Of a stretch of 27,466 bases of DNA, positions 14,664-22,896 are shown piece by piece. The stretch is taken from assembly GCF_046480435.1 (NCBI RefSeq), contig NZ_PKGC01000067.1, one strand, 5' to 3'. A program made the translations under genes and the position numbers. The notes under the pieces were generated by a model that saw nothing but the letters and a program-made list of their open reading frames with translations, was not told the origin of the DNA and did no database searches. The stretch comes from Limnospira platensis (GTDB taxonomy: Bacteria; Cyanobacteriota; Cyanobacteriia; Cyanobacteriales; Microcoleaceae). Every line of letters starts with the position of its first letter. The first letter of the stretch is position 1.

Positions 14664-15032
14664 ATGATTCAACAGCAGTCCATACTTAATGTGGCAGATA
14701 ACAGCGGCGCACGCAAACTTATGTGTATCCGCGTCCTGGGTGGGGGAAATCGTCGCTACGGCACTATTGGTGATGTGATCATCGCTGTGGTTAAAGATGC
14801 AATTCCCAACATGACCGTCAAAAAATCCGATGTCGTTCGAGCTGTGATTGTTCGCAGTCGCCAAGGACTACGCCGAGATAGCGGTATGAGTATTCGCTTT
14901 GACGATAATGCAGCCGTGATCATTAACCAGGATGGCAACCCCAGGGGAACCCGTGTATTTGGACCTGTGGCACGGGAACTGCGAGATAAAAATTTCACCA
15001 AAATTGTTTCCCTTGCACCGGAGGTACTCTAA
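14664..15032 (+). CDS. rplN: 50S ribosomal protein L14 (uL14)
   Basis: 122 residues, the usual length. MIQQQSILNVADNSGARKL opens it, and VVRSRQGLRRDSG-type motifs and FGPVARELRDKNFTKIVSLAPEVL close it (landmark core GPVARELRDKNF). It sits at the subunit interface and forms an intersubunit bridge with 16S helix 14. The downstream gene starts 3 bp after its stop, so the two are coupled. Confidence 0.98.
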   Translation: MIQQQSILNVADNSGARKLMCIRVLGGGNRRYGTIGDVIIAVVKDAIPNMTVKKSDVVRAVIVRSRQGLRRDSGMSIRFDDNAAVIINQDGNPRGTRVFGPVARELRDKNFTKIVSLAPEVL

Positions 15033-15035
15033 ACT

Positions 15036-15392
15036 ATGCCCAAGCGTCAGCGCAAATTGGCTCCGCCCCGGGGCTACAAAATGCACGTTAAAAAAGGGGA
15101 TACTGTTCAGGTAATTGCTGGACGAGATAAAGGAAAAGTTGGAGAGGTGATATCCACTTTACCTAAATTAAGTAAAGTGGTTGTCAGAGATGTTAATGTC
15201 CGTACCAAGCACGTTAAACCTCAACAAGAGGGTGAGGGCGGCCGTATTGTCAACTTTGAAGCTCCTATTCACAGTTCTAATGTGATGCTGTATTCGACCA
15301 AAGAAAAAGTCGCCAGTCGTGTTTCATACACCTTTACGGAAGACGGGCGCAAGGTCAGAATGCTCAAAAAAACCGGGGAAGTTATTGATTAA
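15036..15392 (+). CDS. rplX: 50S ribosomal protein L24 (uL24)
   Basis: 118 residues. A KOW motif is visible as VKKGDTVQVIAGRDKGKVG near residues 25-43, followed by VVRDVNVRTKHVKP. uL24 binds the 5' domain of 23S rRNA and initiates 50S assembly. The Shine-Dalgarno GGAGG lies inside the end of rplN, which starts translation 3 bp downstream of that gene. Confidence 0.97.
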   Translation: MPKRQRKLAPPRGYKMHVKKGDTVQVIAGRDKGKVGEVISTLPKLSKVVVRDVNVRTKHVKPQQEGEGGRIVNFEAPIHSSNVMLYSTKEKVASRVSYTFTEDGRKVRMLKKTGEVID

Positions 15393-15521
15393 TCAATAGC
15401 ACACTTTCTCCCCCGGGGTGGGTTGAAAAACCGCCCTGACTGGACAGGTGGACTCTGTTAAAAACTCGTTTTTATTATCCCTGACCAAGCCCAGGGAATG
15501 TATCTAGGACAGACAGCAACT

Positions 15522-16067
15522 ATGACATCTCCACTCAAAACTACCTATCAGGAAACCATCGTTCCTAAATTGATGGAACAGTTCAAATATGAGAACATCC
15601 ATCAGGTTCCCAAGGTTGTTAAAGTTACGATTAACCGAGGACTGGGTGAAGCATCCCAAAATGCCAAAGCCCTAGAATCTTCAGTTAATGAATTGGCGAT
15701 TATTACCGGACAAAAACCAGTAGTGACCCGCGCTAAAAAAGCGATCGCCGGCTTTAAAATCCGTCAAGGAATGCCCGTAGGGGTAATGGTGACACTTCGT
15801 TCCGATCGGATGTATGCCTTTATGGAACGTCTAATTCACCTAGCCCTACCTCGCATTCGAGACTTTCGTGGCATTAGTCCCAAAAGTTTTGACGGTCGGG
15901 GTAACTACAGTCTGGGAGTCAAAGAACAACTGATCTTCCCTGAAATCGACTACGATCGCATCGATCAAATTCGAGGTCTGGATATTTCAATTGTTACCAC
16001 AGCCCAGACAGATGAAGAAGGGCGTGCCTTACTTAAAGAAATGGGAATGCCCTTCCGGGAGAACTGA
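15522..16067 (+). CDS. rplE: 50S ribosomal protein L5 (uL5)
   Basis: I prefer ATG 15522 (MTSPLKTTYQETIVPKL, 181 residues) over an ATG eight codons earlier at 15498. The shorter form matches the usual length and N-terminus, and AGGA lies 12 nt upstream. VPKVVKVTINRGLGEA, KKAIAGFKIRQGMPVG and the C-terminal DEEGRALLKEMGMPF are conserved. It binds 5S rRNA in the central protuberance. rpsN, which usually follows in E. coli, is absent, as in cyanobacteria generally. Confidence 0.96.
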   Translation: MTSPLKTTYQETIVPKLMEQFKYENIHQVPKVVKVTINRGLGEASQNAKALESSVNELAIITGQKPVVTRAKKAIAGFKIRQGMPVGVMVTLRSDRMYAFMERLIHLALPRIRDFRGISPKSFDGRGNYSLGVKEQLIFPEIDYDRIDQIRGLDISIVTTAQTDEEGRALLKEMGMPFREN

Positions 16068-16090
16068 GGCAGTAAAATAACGAGACAACT

Positions 16091-16492
16091 ATGGCGACGA
16101 ACGACACTATTGCAGATATGTTAACGCGCATCCGCAACTCTTGCATGGCGCGGCATCAAACCACAGAAATTCCATCCACCAAAATGACCCGCAGTATTGC
16201 CAAAGTCCTTCAGGATGAAGGCTTTATTGCCAACTTTGAAGAAGCAGGTGCTGGGGTCAAAAAGCATTTAGTGGTTTCACTAAAATACAACACCAAAACC
16301 CGCACCCCTACTATCCGCACCCTTAAACGAGTTAGCCGTCCAGGTTTGCGCGTTTACAAAAACCGCAAAGAACTCCCCCGCGTTTTAGGTGGAATTGGAA
16401 TTGCGATCATTTCTACCTCCCGTGGGGTAATGACCGACCGAGAAGCCCGCCTTCAGGGCTTAGGCGGAGAAGTGCTTTGCTATGTGTGGTAA
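16091..16492 (+). CDS. rpsH: 30S ribosomal protein S8 (uS8)
   Basis: 133 residues. DTIADMLTRIRNS is the start signature; RVSRPGLRVYKN and the C-terminal GIAIISTSRGVMTDREAR are diagnostic. It binds the central domain of 16S rRNA. In E. coli it also represses the spc operon at the rplE start. No comparable site was evident to me in the short rplX-rplE spacer, which has only a small GC-rich stretch at about 15412-15420. Confidence 0.98.
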   Translation: MATNDTIADMLTRIRNSCMARHQTTEIPSTKMTRSIAKVLQDEGFIANFEEAGAGVKKHLVVSLKYNTKTRTPTIRTLKRVSRPGLRVYKNRKELPRVLGGIGIAIISTSRGVMTDREARLQGLGGEVLCYVW

Positions 16493-16560
16493 ATCCATTA
16501 CCCACAGCCACCTATCTCCTGCACCCCTAAACACTGCTCATCGACCATTAAACAAGGATT

Positions 16561-17100
16561 ATGTCTAGAATTGGTAAGCGTCCAATTCCGATTCCCGCCA
16601 AAGTTACCCTAACCTTAGACGGCCAAAAAGTCACCGTCAAAGGACCAAAAGGGGAGCTTTCCCGCGTATTACCCAACGAAGTTATCCTCTCCCTCGAAGG
16701 AGACACACTAGTTGTTAAGCGTCGGGATGAATCCCTCGTCGCCCGTCAGCGTCATGGTCTCTGTCGCACCTTGGTAGCCAACATGGTGGACGGAGTTTCC
16801 CAAGGATTTGAACGGCGACTGGAAATCCAAGGCGTGGGATATCGGGCTCAGGTTCAAGGTAAAAACCTGATCTTAAATGTCGGCTACAGCAAACCGGTGG
16901 AAATGGTTCCCCCAGAAGGTTGCAGCGTAGCCGTTGAAAATAACACCAATGTCATTGTTAGCGGAATTAATAAAGAACTTGTCGGCAACATGGCCGCTAA
17001 AATTCGCGCCGTGCGACCCCCAGAACCCTATAAAGGTAAAGGCATTCGCTACGCCGGAGAACAAGTCAGACGTAAAGCTGGTAAGGCAGGGAAAAAATAG
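16561..17100 (+). CDS. rplF: 50S ribosomal protein L6 (uL6)
   Basis: 179 residues with two similar alpha/beta domains. MSRIGKRPIPIPAKV starts it, LEIQGVGYRAQVQG lies mid-protein, and EPYKGKGIRYAGEQVRRKAGK ends it (landmark core PYKGKGIRYAGE). AAGGA lies 5 nt before the ATG. It sits near the sarcin-ricin region and the factor-binding site. rplR begins 3 bp after its stop. Confidence 0.98.
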   Translation: MSRIGKRPIPIPAKVTLTLDGQKVTVKGPKGELSRVLPNEVILSLEGDTLVVKRRDESLVARQRHGLCRTLVANMVDGVSQGFERRLEIQGVGYRAQVQGKNLILNVGYSKPVEMVPPEGCSVAVENNTNVIVSGINKELVGNMAAKIRAVRPPEPYKGKGIRYAGEQVRRKAGKAGKK

Positions 17101-17103
17101 ATC

Positions 17104-17466
17104 ATGAAACTTACTCGTAACGATTCCCGTCAGCGCCGTCACCGTCGAGTTCGGCGCAAAGTCCTAGGAACTTCAGAGCGTCCTAGATTGGCTGTGTTTC
17201 GCTCTCACAAGCACATCTATGTGCAGGTGATTGACGATAGCCAGCAACACACCTTAGTTGCCGCCTCTACCTTAGACCCCGAAATAACTGCTGACTTGAA
17301 AACCGGGGCCACCTGTGATGCCTCTGTTAAAGTTGGTCAACTAATCGCTCAACGCTCCCTATCCAAAGGAATTGAGCGCGTCGTCTTTGACCGGGGAGGT
17401 TACATCTATCATGGCCGCGTTAAAGCCTTGGCAGACGCAGCTAGAGAGGCCGGGTTAGAATTTTAA
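17104..17466 (+). CDS. rplR: 50S ribosomal protein L18 (uL18)
   Basis: 120 residues. The basic N-terminus ends RRHRRVRRKV, followed by RPRLAVFRSHKHIYVQVIDD and FDRGGYIYHGRVKALADAARE (landmark core FDRGGYIYHGRVKAL). uL18 binds 5S rRNA alongside uL5. The spacing of 3 bp from rplF implies coupled translation. Confidence 0.98.
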   Translation: MKLTRNDSRQRRHRRVRRKVLGTSERPRLAVFRSHKHIYVQVIDDSQQHTLVAASTLDPEITADLKTGATCDASVKVGQLIAQRSLSKGIERVVFDRGGYIYHGRVKALADAAREAGLEF

Positions 17467-17516
17467 TAAGCTGACGGGCAATTTATAATTGCCCTTAACA
17501 ATCAGGAACTAAAAGT

Positions 17517-18047
17517 ATGGCAGAACAGCAACGTCGGAAAAAAAATACTCGCACCAAAGAAAAAGAATCCGAATGGCAAGAACGGGTCGTTCAAATTCGC
17601 CGTGTAACTAAAGTAGTTAAGGGCGGTAAAAAACTGAGCTTCCGTGCCATTGTTATCGTCGGTAACGAAAAAGGTCAGGTTGGTGTCGGTGTCGGGAAAG
17701 CAGCAGATGTTATCGGAGCCGTTAAAAAAGGTGTCGCCGATGGCCGCAAAAATGTCGTCGAGATTCCCCTAACCAAATCTAACTCTCTACCTCACCCCGC
17801 CAATGGTGTGGGAGGTGGCGCTCAAGTTATTGTTAGACCTGCGGCCCCAGGTACAGGGGTAATCGCTGGGGGAGCTGTCCGCACCGTGCTAGAACTAGCC
17901 GGGGTTAAAAACGTTCTAGCTAAACAGCTAGGCTCTAGTAATCCCCTTAATAACGCCCGCGCCACCATTAATGCTTTATCAGGATTGCGGACTCTATCCG
18001 ATGTGGCCAAAGAACGGGGTATCCCCATCGAACAGCTTTATGCTTAA
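17517..18047 (+). CDS. rpsE: 30S ribosomal protein S5 (uS5)
   Basis: 176 residues. A charged N-terminal extension precedes the dsRNA-binding-like fold with VVKGGKKLSFRAIVIVGN, the loop where spectinomycin resistance and fidelity changes map in other bacteria. GVGVGKA and GGGAQVIVRPAAPGTG follow, then a helical tail. The next E. coli gene, rpmD (L30), is missing, in line with its absence from cyanobacteria. Confidence 0.98.
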   Translation: MAEQQRRKKNTRTKEKESEWQERVVQIRRVTKVVKGGKKLSFRAIVIVGNEKGQVGVGVGKAADVIGAVKKGVADGRKNVVEIPLTKSNSLPHPANGVGGGAQVIVRPAAPGTGVIAGGAVRTVLELAGVKNVLAKQLGSSNPLNNARATINALSGLRTLSDVAKERGIPIEQLYA

Positions 18048-18124
18048 TCTGAATTGGACTATCGGGGCAATTCCTAAATTGCCTCTCACTGATAACCCAT
18101 TAATTACACTGCACTGAGACAACC

Positions 18125-18595
18125 ATGAGATTACAAGACGCCAAGCCCAAAGCTGGCTCCCAAAAACGTCGCCGTCGCCTTGGTCGTGGGGTTTCTGCCG
18201 GACAAGGTGCTAGTTGTGGAAAAGGAATGCGTGGTCAAAAATCGCGTTCCGGTGGCAGCACCCGACCCGGATTTGAAGGAGGTCAAAACCCCCTCTATCG
18301 ACGACTACCTAAATTAAAAAGCTTTCCTCTGATCAACCGAAAACAGTACACTACCATTAATGTGGGTCGTCTGGATTCTCTGAGTGCCAACAGCGAAGTA
18401 ACTCTATCCTCTCTAATTGCGGCCGGAATTATTACCACTGACCGTGGACCGCTCAAGATTTTGGGAGATGGAGAACTAAATGTGGCACTTCAGGTTAAAG
18501 CAGCAGCCTTCACCCAAAGCGCTCGATCTAAAATTGAAGCAGCCGGGGGAAGTTGTGAAGTCTTAGGAGCCAGAAACACCAGCCCGGAAGGTTAA
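18125..18595 (+). CDS. rplO: 50S ribosomal protein L15 (uL15)
   Basis: 156 residues. A Gly/Arg-rich extended N-terminus (RRRRLGRGVSAGQGASCGKG, then GFEGGQNPLYRRLPKL) threads into 23S rRNA. The globular C-terminal part has ALQVKAAAFTQSA and ends in a short variable tail. It is located directly before secY, as in the spc operon of most bacteria. Confidence 0.97.
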   Translation: MRLQDAKPKAGSQKRRRRLGRGVSAGQGASCGKGMRGQKSRSGGSTRPGFEGGQNPLYRRLPKLKSFPLINRKQYTTINVGRLDSLSANSEVTLSSLIAAGIITTDRGPLKILGDGELNVALQVKAAAFTQSARSKIEAAGGSCEVLGARNTSPEG

Positions 18596-18647
18596 GCATT
18601 AGCTTGCTCTGTACATTCCCAATAGTGTTTTCAAGAGGTAGTCCTTC

Positions 18648-19964
18648 ATGGTCGTCAGTCGAGAAAAAACGCCAACTGCACAGGAAACATTTATGCAGAT
18701 GGCTCAGGCTGCTGGTTTACGGGGTCGTATTCTCGTAACCATTGGTCTGCTTATTCTAGTCCGTTTGGGCGTGTTCCTGCCTATCCCAGGCATTGATCGG
18801 CAAGCATTTAGCCAAAACATTCAAAACACCCCCTTTATCGGTTTTCTGGACCTATTTTCCGGGGGTGGATTTTCAGCCCTGGGTATTTTTGCCCTGGGAA
18901 TTCTACCCTATATTAACGCCTCCATTATCATGCAATTGATGACGGCGGCTCTCCCCACTTTAGAAGATTTGCAAAAAAACGAAGGGGAAGCCGGACGGCG
19001 GAAAATATCCCAAATTACCCGCTATGTGGCTTTGGGGTGGGCGATATTGCAAAGTATTGGTATTGCCATTTGGGTCAGTCCCTTTGCTCAAAATCCCAAT
19101 CAACCACAGTTCATAGTTATGGCTGAAGTAGTCCTGGCTCTAGCCGCTGGGTCTATGTTTGTCATGTGGGTATCGGAACTGATTACAGAACGGGGTATCG
19201 GTAATGGCGCTTCCCTGCTCATTTTTATCAACATTGTGGCAGTTCTACCCCAATCCTTGGGCAGTACCATTGAATTGGCTCAAAGTGGTGATAGCGCTAT
19301 TGTAGGACGAGTTGTGATCTTGTTATTGATTTTCCTAGCCATGATTGTTGGGATTGTTTTTGTACAAGAGGGAACCCGTCGTATTCCTATTGTTTCGGCT
19401 CGCCGCCAAGTGGGTCGCAAACTCTATCGCGAAAAAAGTAGCTATCTGCCTTTGCGTCTAAATCAAGGCGGGGTGATGCCGATTATCTTTGCTTCGGCAG
19501 TTTTGATTCTTCCGGCTTCTATCTCCCAGTTTGCTAATAATCCGATTCTGGTACAAATTTCTACTTATCTGAGTCCCGGAGGACCTGCTCCTTGGGTCTA
19601 TATTGCCTTTTACTTGCTGATGATTCTGTTCTTTAGCTATTTCTACGCTTCTTTAATTATGAATCCCGTAGATATGGCTCAGAACTTGAAGAAAATGGGA
19701 GCTAGTATCCCCGGAATTCGTCCAGGTCGCGCCACCAGTGAGTATATTGAGCGGGTTCTGAATCGCTTAACCTTTTTGGGAGCGGTTTTCTTGGGTTTAG
19801 TAGCAATTATTCCTACTGTCGTGGAAAGCGCTACCAGAGTTCCTACTTTCCGAGGCTTTGGTGCTACTTCTCTACTGATTCTGGTTGGGGTTGCTATTGA
19901 TACCGCCAAGCAGGTTCAGACCTATGTAATTTCTCAAAGATATGAAGGGATGGTGAAAAAATAA
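18648..19964 (+). CDS. secY: Protein translocase subunit SecY
   Basis: 438 residues with ten hydrophobic segments, the protein-conducting pore of the Sec translocon. Landmarks are LVRLGVFLPIPGID in the first helix region, FALGILPYINASIIMQLM, ERGIGNGASLLIF, the cytoplasmic loop with EGTRRIPIVSARRQVG, and SYFYASLIMNPVDMAQNLKK (landmark core NPVDMAQNLKK). In cyanobacteria one SecY serves plasma and thylakoid membranes. It overlaps adk by one base (TAATG). Confidence 0.98.
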   Translation: MVVSREKTPTAQETFMQMAQAAGLRGRILVTIGLLILVRLGVFLPIPGIDRQAFSQNIQNTPFIGFLDLFSGGGFSALGIFALGILPYINASIIMQLMTAALPTLEDLQKNEGEAGRRKISQITRYVALGWAILQSIGIAIWVSPFAQNPNQPQFIVMAEVVLALAAGSMFVMWVSELITERGIGNGASLLIFINIVAVLPQSLGSTIELAQSGDSAIVGRVVILLLIFLAMIVGIVFVQEGTRRIPIVSARRQVGRKLYREKSSYLPLRLNQGGVMPIIFASAVLILPASISQFANNPILVQISTYLSPGGPAPWVYIAFYLLMILFFSYFYASLIMNPVDMAQNLKKMGASIPGIRPGRATSEYIERVLNRLTFLGAVFLGLVAIIPTVVESATRVPTFRGFGATSLLILVGVAIDTAKQVQTYVISQRYEGMVKK

Positions 19965-20542
19965 TGCGGGAATTGATTTTTTTGGGGCCGCCTGGTTCGG
20001 GAAAGGGAACCCAAGCGGCTCGTATGGCTCAGATTATGAAAATTCCTCACATTTCTACTGGAGAGATTTTGAGGGATCATGTCTCTAAGCAAACTACCCT
20101 AGGTCAACAGGCTAAAACCTATATGGATCTGGGTGATTTGGTTCCGGATCAACTGATTTTGGATATGGTCACTCATCGCTTATCAGAGCCTGATGCTGAA
20201 ACGGGTTGGATTCTCGATGGGTTCCCTCGTAATGTCAGCCAGGCTCAGTTTGTCCAAGAGCATTTGTTGGCGGTTGATGAGAAAACGGGCAAAATTCCAG
20301 ATAAAGATCACGTCTGGGTCATTAACTTAGAGGTTCCAGATGATGTCATCCTGAAACGATTGCTGGTGCGGGGTCGTGAAGATGACCATGAAGAAACGAT
20401 TCTGCATCGCCTTCAGGTTTATCGGGAACAGACGGCTCCGTTGATTGAATTTTACAGCAGCCGTAACCAACTGCATCATATCAATGGCGATCGCTCTATG
20501 GAAGAAGTAACCGATAGTTTAAAAGAGGTAATTACCAGCTAA
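19964..20542 (+). CDS. adk: Adenylate kinase
   Basis: 192 residues. It interconverts ATP plus AMP and two ADP in the cytoplasm. The P-loop GPPGSGKGT spans residues 8-16. HISTGEILRDHV and LDGFPRNVSQAQF are the AMP-binding and core motifs, and RGREDDHEETILHRL contains the lid arginines. The lid is the short form without zinc Cys residues. The start codon shares one base with the secY stop. The usual partner map does not follow. Confidence 0.97.
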   Translation: MRELIFLGPPGSGKGTQAARMAQIMKIPHISTGEILRDHVSKQTTLGQQAKTYMDLGDLVPDQLILDMVTHRLSEPDAETGWILDGFPRNVSQAQFVQEHLLAVDEKTGKIPDKDHVWVINLEVPDDVILKRLLVRGREDDHEETILHRLQVYREQTAPLIEFYSSRNQLHHINGDRSMEEVTDSLKEVITS

Positions 20543-20552
20543 TTATTGGCAT

Positions 20553-20590
20553 GGAGAATCCAGGTTCACCAATCTGGGAACAAAATCTCC
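20553..20590 (+). other. Two-tier hairpin after adk
   Basis: CCAGGTT (20560-20566) and AATCTGG (20571-20577) form a 7-bp stem with one G-U pair and loop CACC. GGAGA (20553-20557) and TCTCC (20586-20590) can pair outside it. No T-run follows, so RNA processing or stabilisation is as likely as termination. Confidence 0.45.
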
Positions 20591-20763
20591 CCCCGGCGGT
20601 TCTCATCCTGGCTTAGTCATTTGTGTTGATTTCATAGATGATTACCAGATTTTGATAAGATATGTTAACACGCTCAGGCCCATGCCCGGACGCAATTCTA
20701 CCTGGTTGGATGATTTTAGTCGCCTACTGGGGGGTTTATTTACCGAATTGAGGAACTAACAGT

Positions 20764-20988
20764 TTGTCTAAACAAGACTTAATAGAAATGGAAGGAACTG
20801 TGACCGAGTCCCTTCCCAACGCCATGTTTAGAGTCGATCTTGACAATGGTTTTAATGTACTAGCACACATTTCGGGTAAAATCCGGCGCAACTACATTAA
20901 AATTCTACCGGGCGATCGCGTCAAGGTAGAATTAACCCCCTACGATCTCAGCAAAGGTCGGATCACCTATCGACTAAAAAAGAAATAG
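20764..20988 (+). CDS. infA: Translation initiation factor IF-1
   Basis: 74 residues. The start is TTG at 20764, with GAGGAA ending 8 nt upstream; no ATG or GTG gives the conserved MSKQDLIEMEG opening. An S1-like OB fold follows: GTVTESLPNAMFRVDLDNG, HISGKIRRNYIKILPGD and VELTPYDLSKGRI (each a landmark). IF1 blocks the A site during initiation. The rare start codon may keep expression below that of its neighbours. Confidence 0.96.
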   Translation: MSKQDLIEMEGTVTESLPNAMFRVDLDNGFNVLAHISGKIRRNYIKILPGDRVKVELTPYDLSKGRITYRLKKK

Positions 20989-21054
20989 GTTCCTCTCATC
21001 GCTGAATCGCTCCAGGTTGATTTACCTCAATCCTGGCTGAAAATTTTTAGCCTG

Positions 21055-21063
21055 TGGTATAAT
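21055..21063 (+). promoter_or_regulatory. Extended -10 promoter upstream of rpmJ
   Basis: TGGTATAAT is a TGn extended -10 with a perfect TATAAT (21058-21063). No good -35 is seen 17 bp upstream, which extended -10 promoters tolerate. A start near 21070 would give rpmJ a leader of about 420 nt. Confidence 0.5.
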
Positions 21064-21069
21064 TAAGAA

Positions 21070-21490
21070 TTTGTTGTAAACTACTATTAGTAGTTAGTGT
21101 CGTTCTATATAGCGTCAGCACCCCCCTGTAAAAATATGACTGTTGAACAGCCATGTTTCCGGGGAACTAAGTTATGGACAATAGTTGAATTTCCTAGGGT
21201 ATAGGGGGGTCGCTAATCTCAAGCACTCAAACCAAAGAGTTAAAAATCAACAACGGGACTACCTGGGCGTAGGGCGTAGTTGTCAAATAATACTCTGGGG
21301 AAAGTACCGCCGACCAGTAACACCATAGTAGCAAACTAACTTTGTGCTGAAAAGAGCCTAAATCAGGCTAACCATAGAAAGATACAGCACCTCTGTCTTT
21401 CTGCCCCAGTAGGGCTAGAGCAATTCATGATCCATAAAATTGTAATCGGCCAGCTAAATCTAGTGGTTTCCAAACTCCCATGAGGTTGAC
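21070..21490 (+). promoter_or_regulatory. Long structured leader before rpmJ
   Basis: About 420 nt without a convincing gene. Stems include AGCCT/AGGCT (21355-21359/21365-21369) and a strong one with AGAAAGA (21376-21382) and CAG (21385-21387) pairing with CTG (21393-21395) and TCTTTCT (21396-21402), leaving a 2-nt bulge. A 22-codon ATG frame (21136-21204) lacks a Shine-Dalgarno. This may be a ribosomal autoregulatory leader or an independent small RNA. I cannot assign an RNA family. Confidence 0.45.
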
Positions 21491-21604
21491 ATGAAAGTTA
21501 GAGCATCAGTGAAGAAAATTTGTGAAAAATGTCGCGTCATTCGCCGTCGAGGGCGGGTGATGGTGATTTGCTCGAATCCCAAACATAAGCAAAGACAAGG
21601 ATAG
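21491..21604 (+). CDS. rpmJ: 50S ribosomal protein L36 (bL36), zinc-ribbon form
   Basis: A 37-residue protein: MKVRASVKKICEKCRVIRR, then the basic loop, ending KHKQRQG. It is the standard length. The zinc ligands C11, C14, C27 and H32 are all present, so it is the zinc-binding form. bL36 is the smallest ribosomal protein and docks on 23S rRNA late in 50S assembly. Its position between infA and rpsM is the normal bacterial order. Confidence 0.97.
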   Translation: MKVRASVKKICEKCRVIRRRGRVMVICSNPKHKQRQG

Positions 21605-21625
21605 TTAGGATGAGGGTAGTAAAGC

Positions 21626-21648
21626 GCGTCAGATAGCCATAATGACGC
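21626..21648 (+). other. Small hairpin between rpmJ and rpsM
   Basis: GCGTCA (21626-21631) pairs with TGACGC (21643-21648) across an 11-nt loop. No T-run follows. The remaining rpmJ-rpsM spacer (to 21890) holds no gene that I can support. Confidence 0.35.
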
Positions 21649-21890
21649 ATATTCAATTATTATTGATTCTTCTGGCGCACCCTACCCATCTTAACTGTTG
21701 ATGTCTATTGTACACAGACCGGTAAAAAAGGAAAGTAGCGGGAAACCTAAATCAAGTATCCCGTGAACCCAAGCCAGTGATACCCTCGTCAAAGGAAGTT
21801 AATGACTGTTATTATGACCGATCACGGCAGCTCAGTCACTAAGCACTGTAATTAATTTTGGCACAGCACGATTATTAGGGAGAAAAAAAC

Positions 21891-22274
21891 GTGGCACGGA
21901 TAGCCGGAGTAGACCTTCCACGCGATAAGCGTGTCGAGATTGGTCTGACCTATATCTATGGAATTGGATTATCTCGGTCCAAAGAAATCTTAGCGGAGAC
22001 AGGTGTCAACCCCGACACCCGAGTTAAGGATTTGAGTGATGCGGACGTAGCAGCTTTACGTTCTGTAATCCAAACCAACTACCAAGTAGAAGGAGACCTG
22101 CGACGCTTAGAAGCGATGAGCATTAAGCGTTTGATGGATATTGGTACTTATCGTGGTCGTCGTCACCGAATGGGATTACCGGTTCGGGGTCAGCGGACTA
22201 GAACTAATGCCAGAACCAGGCGTGGAGTTCGCCGAACTGTAGCAGGTAAGAAAAAAGCTGCCTCCAAGAAATAG
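21891..22274 (+). CDS. rpsM: 30S ribosomal protein S13 (uS13)
   Basis: 127 residues from a GTG start (ARIAGVDLPRDKRVEIGLTY; no nearer ATG fits), with AGGGAG upstream. A helix-two-turn-helix part is followed by the C-terminal GLPVRGQRTRTNARTRRG, which reaches the P-site tRNA. uS13 forms the intersubunit bridges B1a/B1b in the head. The last residues are Lys-rich. Confidence 0.98.
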   Translation: MARIAGVDLPRDKRVEIGLTYIYGIGLSRSKEILAETGVNPDTRVKDLSDADVAALRSVIQTNYQVEGDLRRLEAMSIKRLMDIGTYRGRRHRMGLPVRGQRTRTNARTRRGVRRTVAGKKKAASKK

Positions 22275-22363
22275 TATATGGAGAGGCTTTGCACGGGCCA
22301 ACTGTATTAATCAATTATTCAGTAGGCAGTTAATCAACTCAATAGGTCGTTAAAGAGACAACT

Positions 22364-22756
22364 ATGGCGCGACAAACTAAAAAAACTGGACCCAAAAAGC
22401 AAAAACGGAATGTCCCCAACGGGGTGGCTTACATTCAGTCTACGTTCAACAACACGATTGTTAGTATTACGGATCAAAACGGGGAAGTAATATCTTGGGC
22501 CTCGGCCGGGTCTACAGGATTTAAGGGAGCCAAAAAAGGAACTCCCTTTGCAGCCCAAACGGCGGCTGAAAGTGCTGGCCGTCGAGCGTCCGACCAAGGT
22601 ATGCGGCAAATTGAAGTAATGGTCAGCGGCCCTGGATCAGGTCGAGAAACAGCAATTAGAGCATTGCAGGGAGCGGGACTAGAAATTACTCTAATTCGTG
22701 ATGTCACCCCAATTCCTCACAATGGTTGTCGTCCCCCCAAACGTCGTAGGGTGTAA
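22364..22756 (+). CDS. rpsK: 30S ribosomal protein S11 (uS11)
   Basis: 130 residues. IQSTFNNTIVSITDQNGEV and AAQTAAESAGRRASDQGMR are family signatures, and the C-terminus DVTPIPHNGCRPPKRRRV carries the conserved NGCRPPK. It lies on the platform near the 3' end of 16S rRNA, close to the Shine-Dalgarno duplex. Confidence 0.98.
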   Translation: MARQTKKTGPKKQKRNVPNGVAYIQSTFNNTIVSITDQNGEVISWASAGSTGFKGAKKGTPFAAQTAAESAGRRASDQGMRQIEVMVSGPGSGRETAIRALQGAGLEITLIRDVTPIPHNGCRPPKRRRV

Positions 22757-22896
22757 AAAAGCCTGGTGGCGTGCGCCCAAACTAAAGCCGTAACAGGTTT
22801 GGAAAAATGAGAAGTTACATCCCCGATACTTTTCATTTTTCATTGGTAATGGGTTAGGTCTAATTTTTGGGGTAAGAGTCGAACGGAGGTCAATCG

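Noticed and set aside
15498..15521. Longer N-terminus for rplE
   Set aside because: The eight extra codons do not match the family, and the ATG is almost touching the only upstream purine-rich stretch.
21136..21204. 22-codon upstream frame in the rpmJ leader
   Set aside because: No Shine-Dalgarno and no recognisable content; mentioned only as part of the leader.
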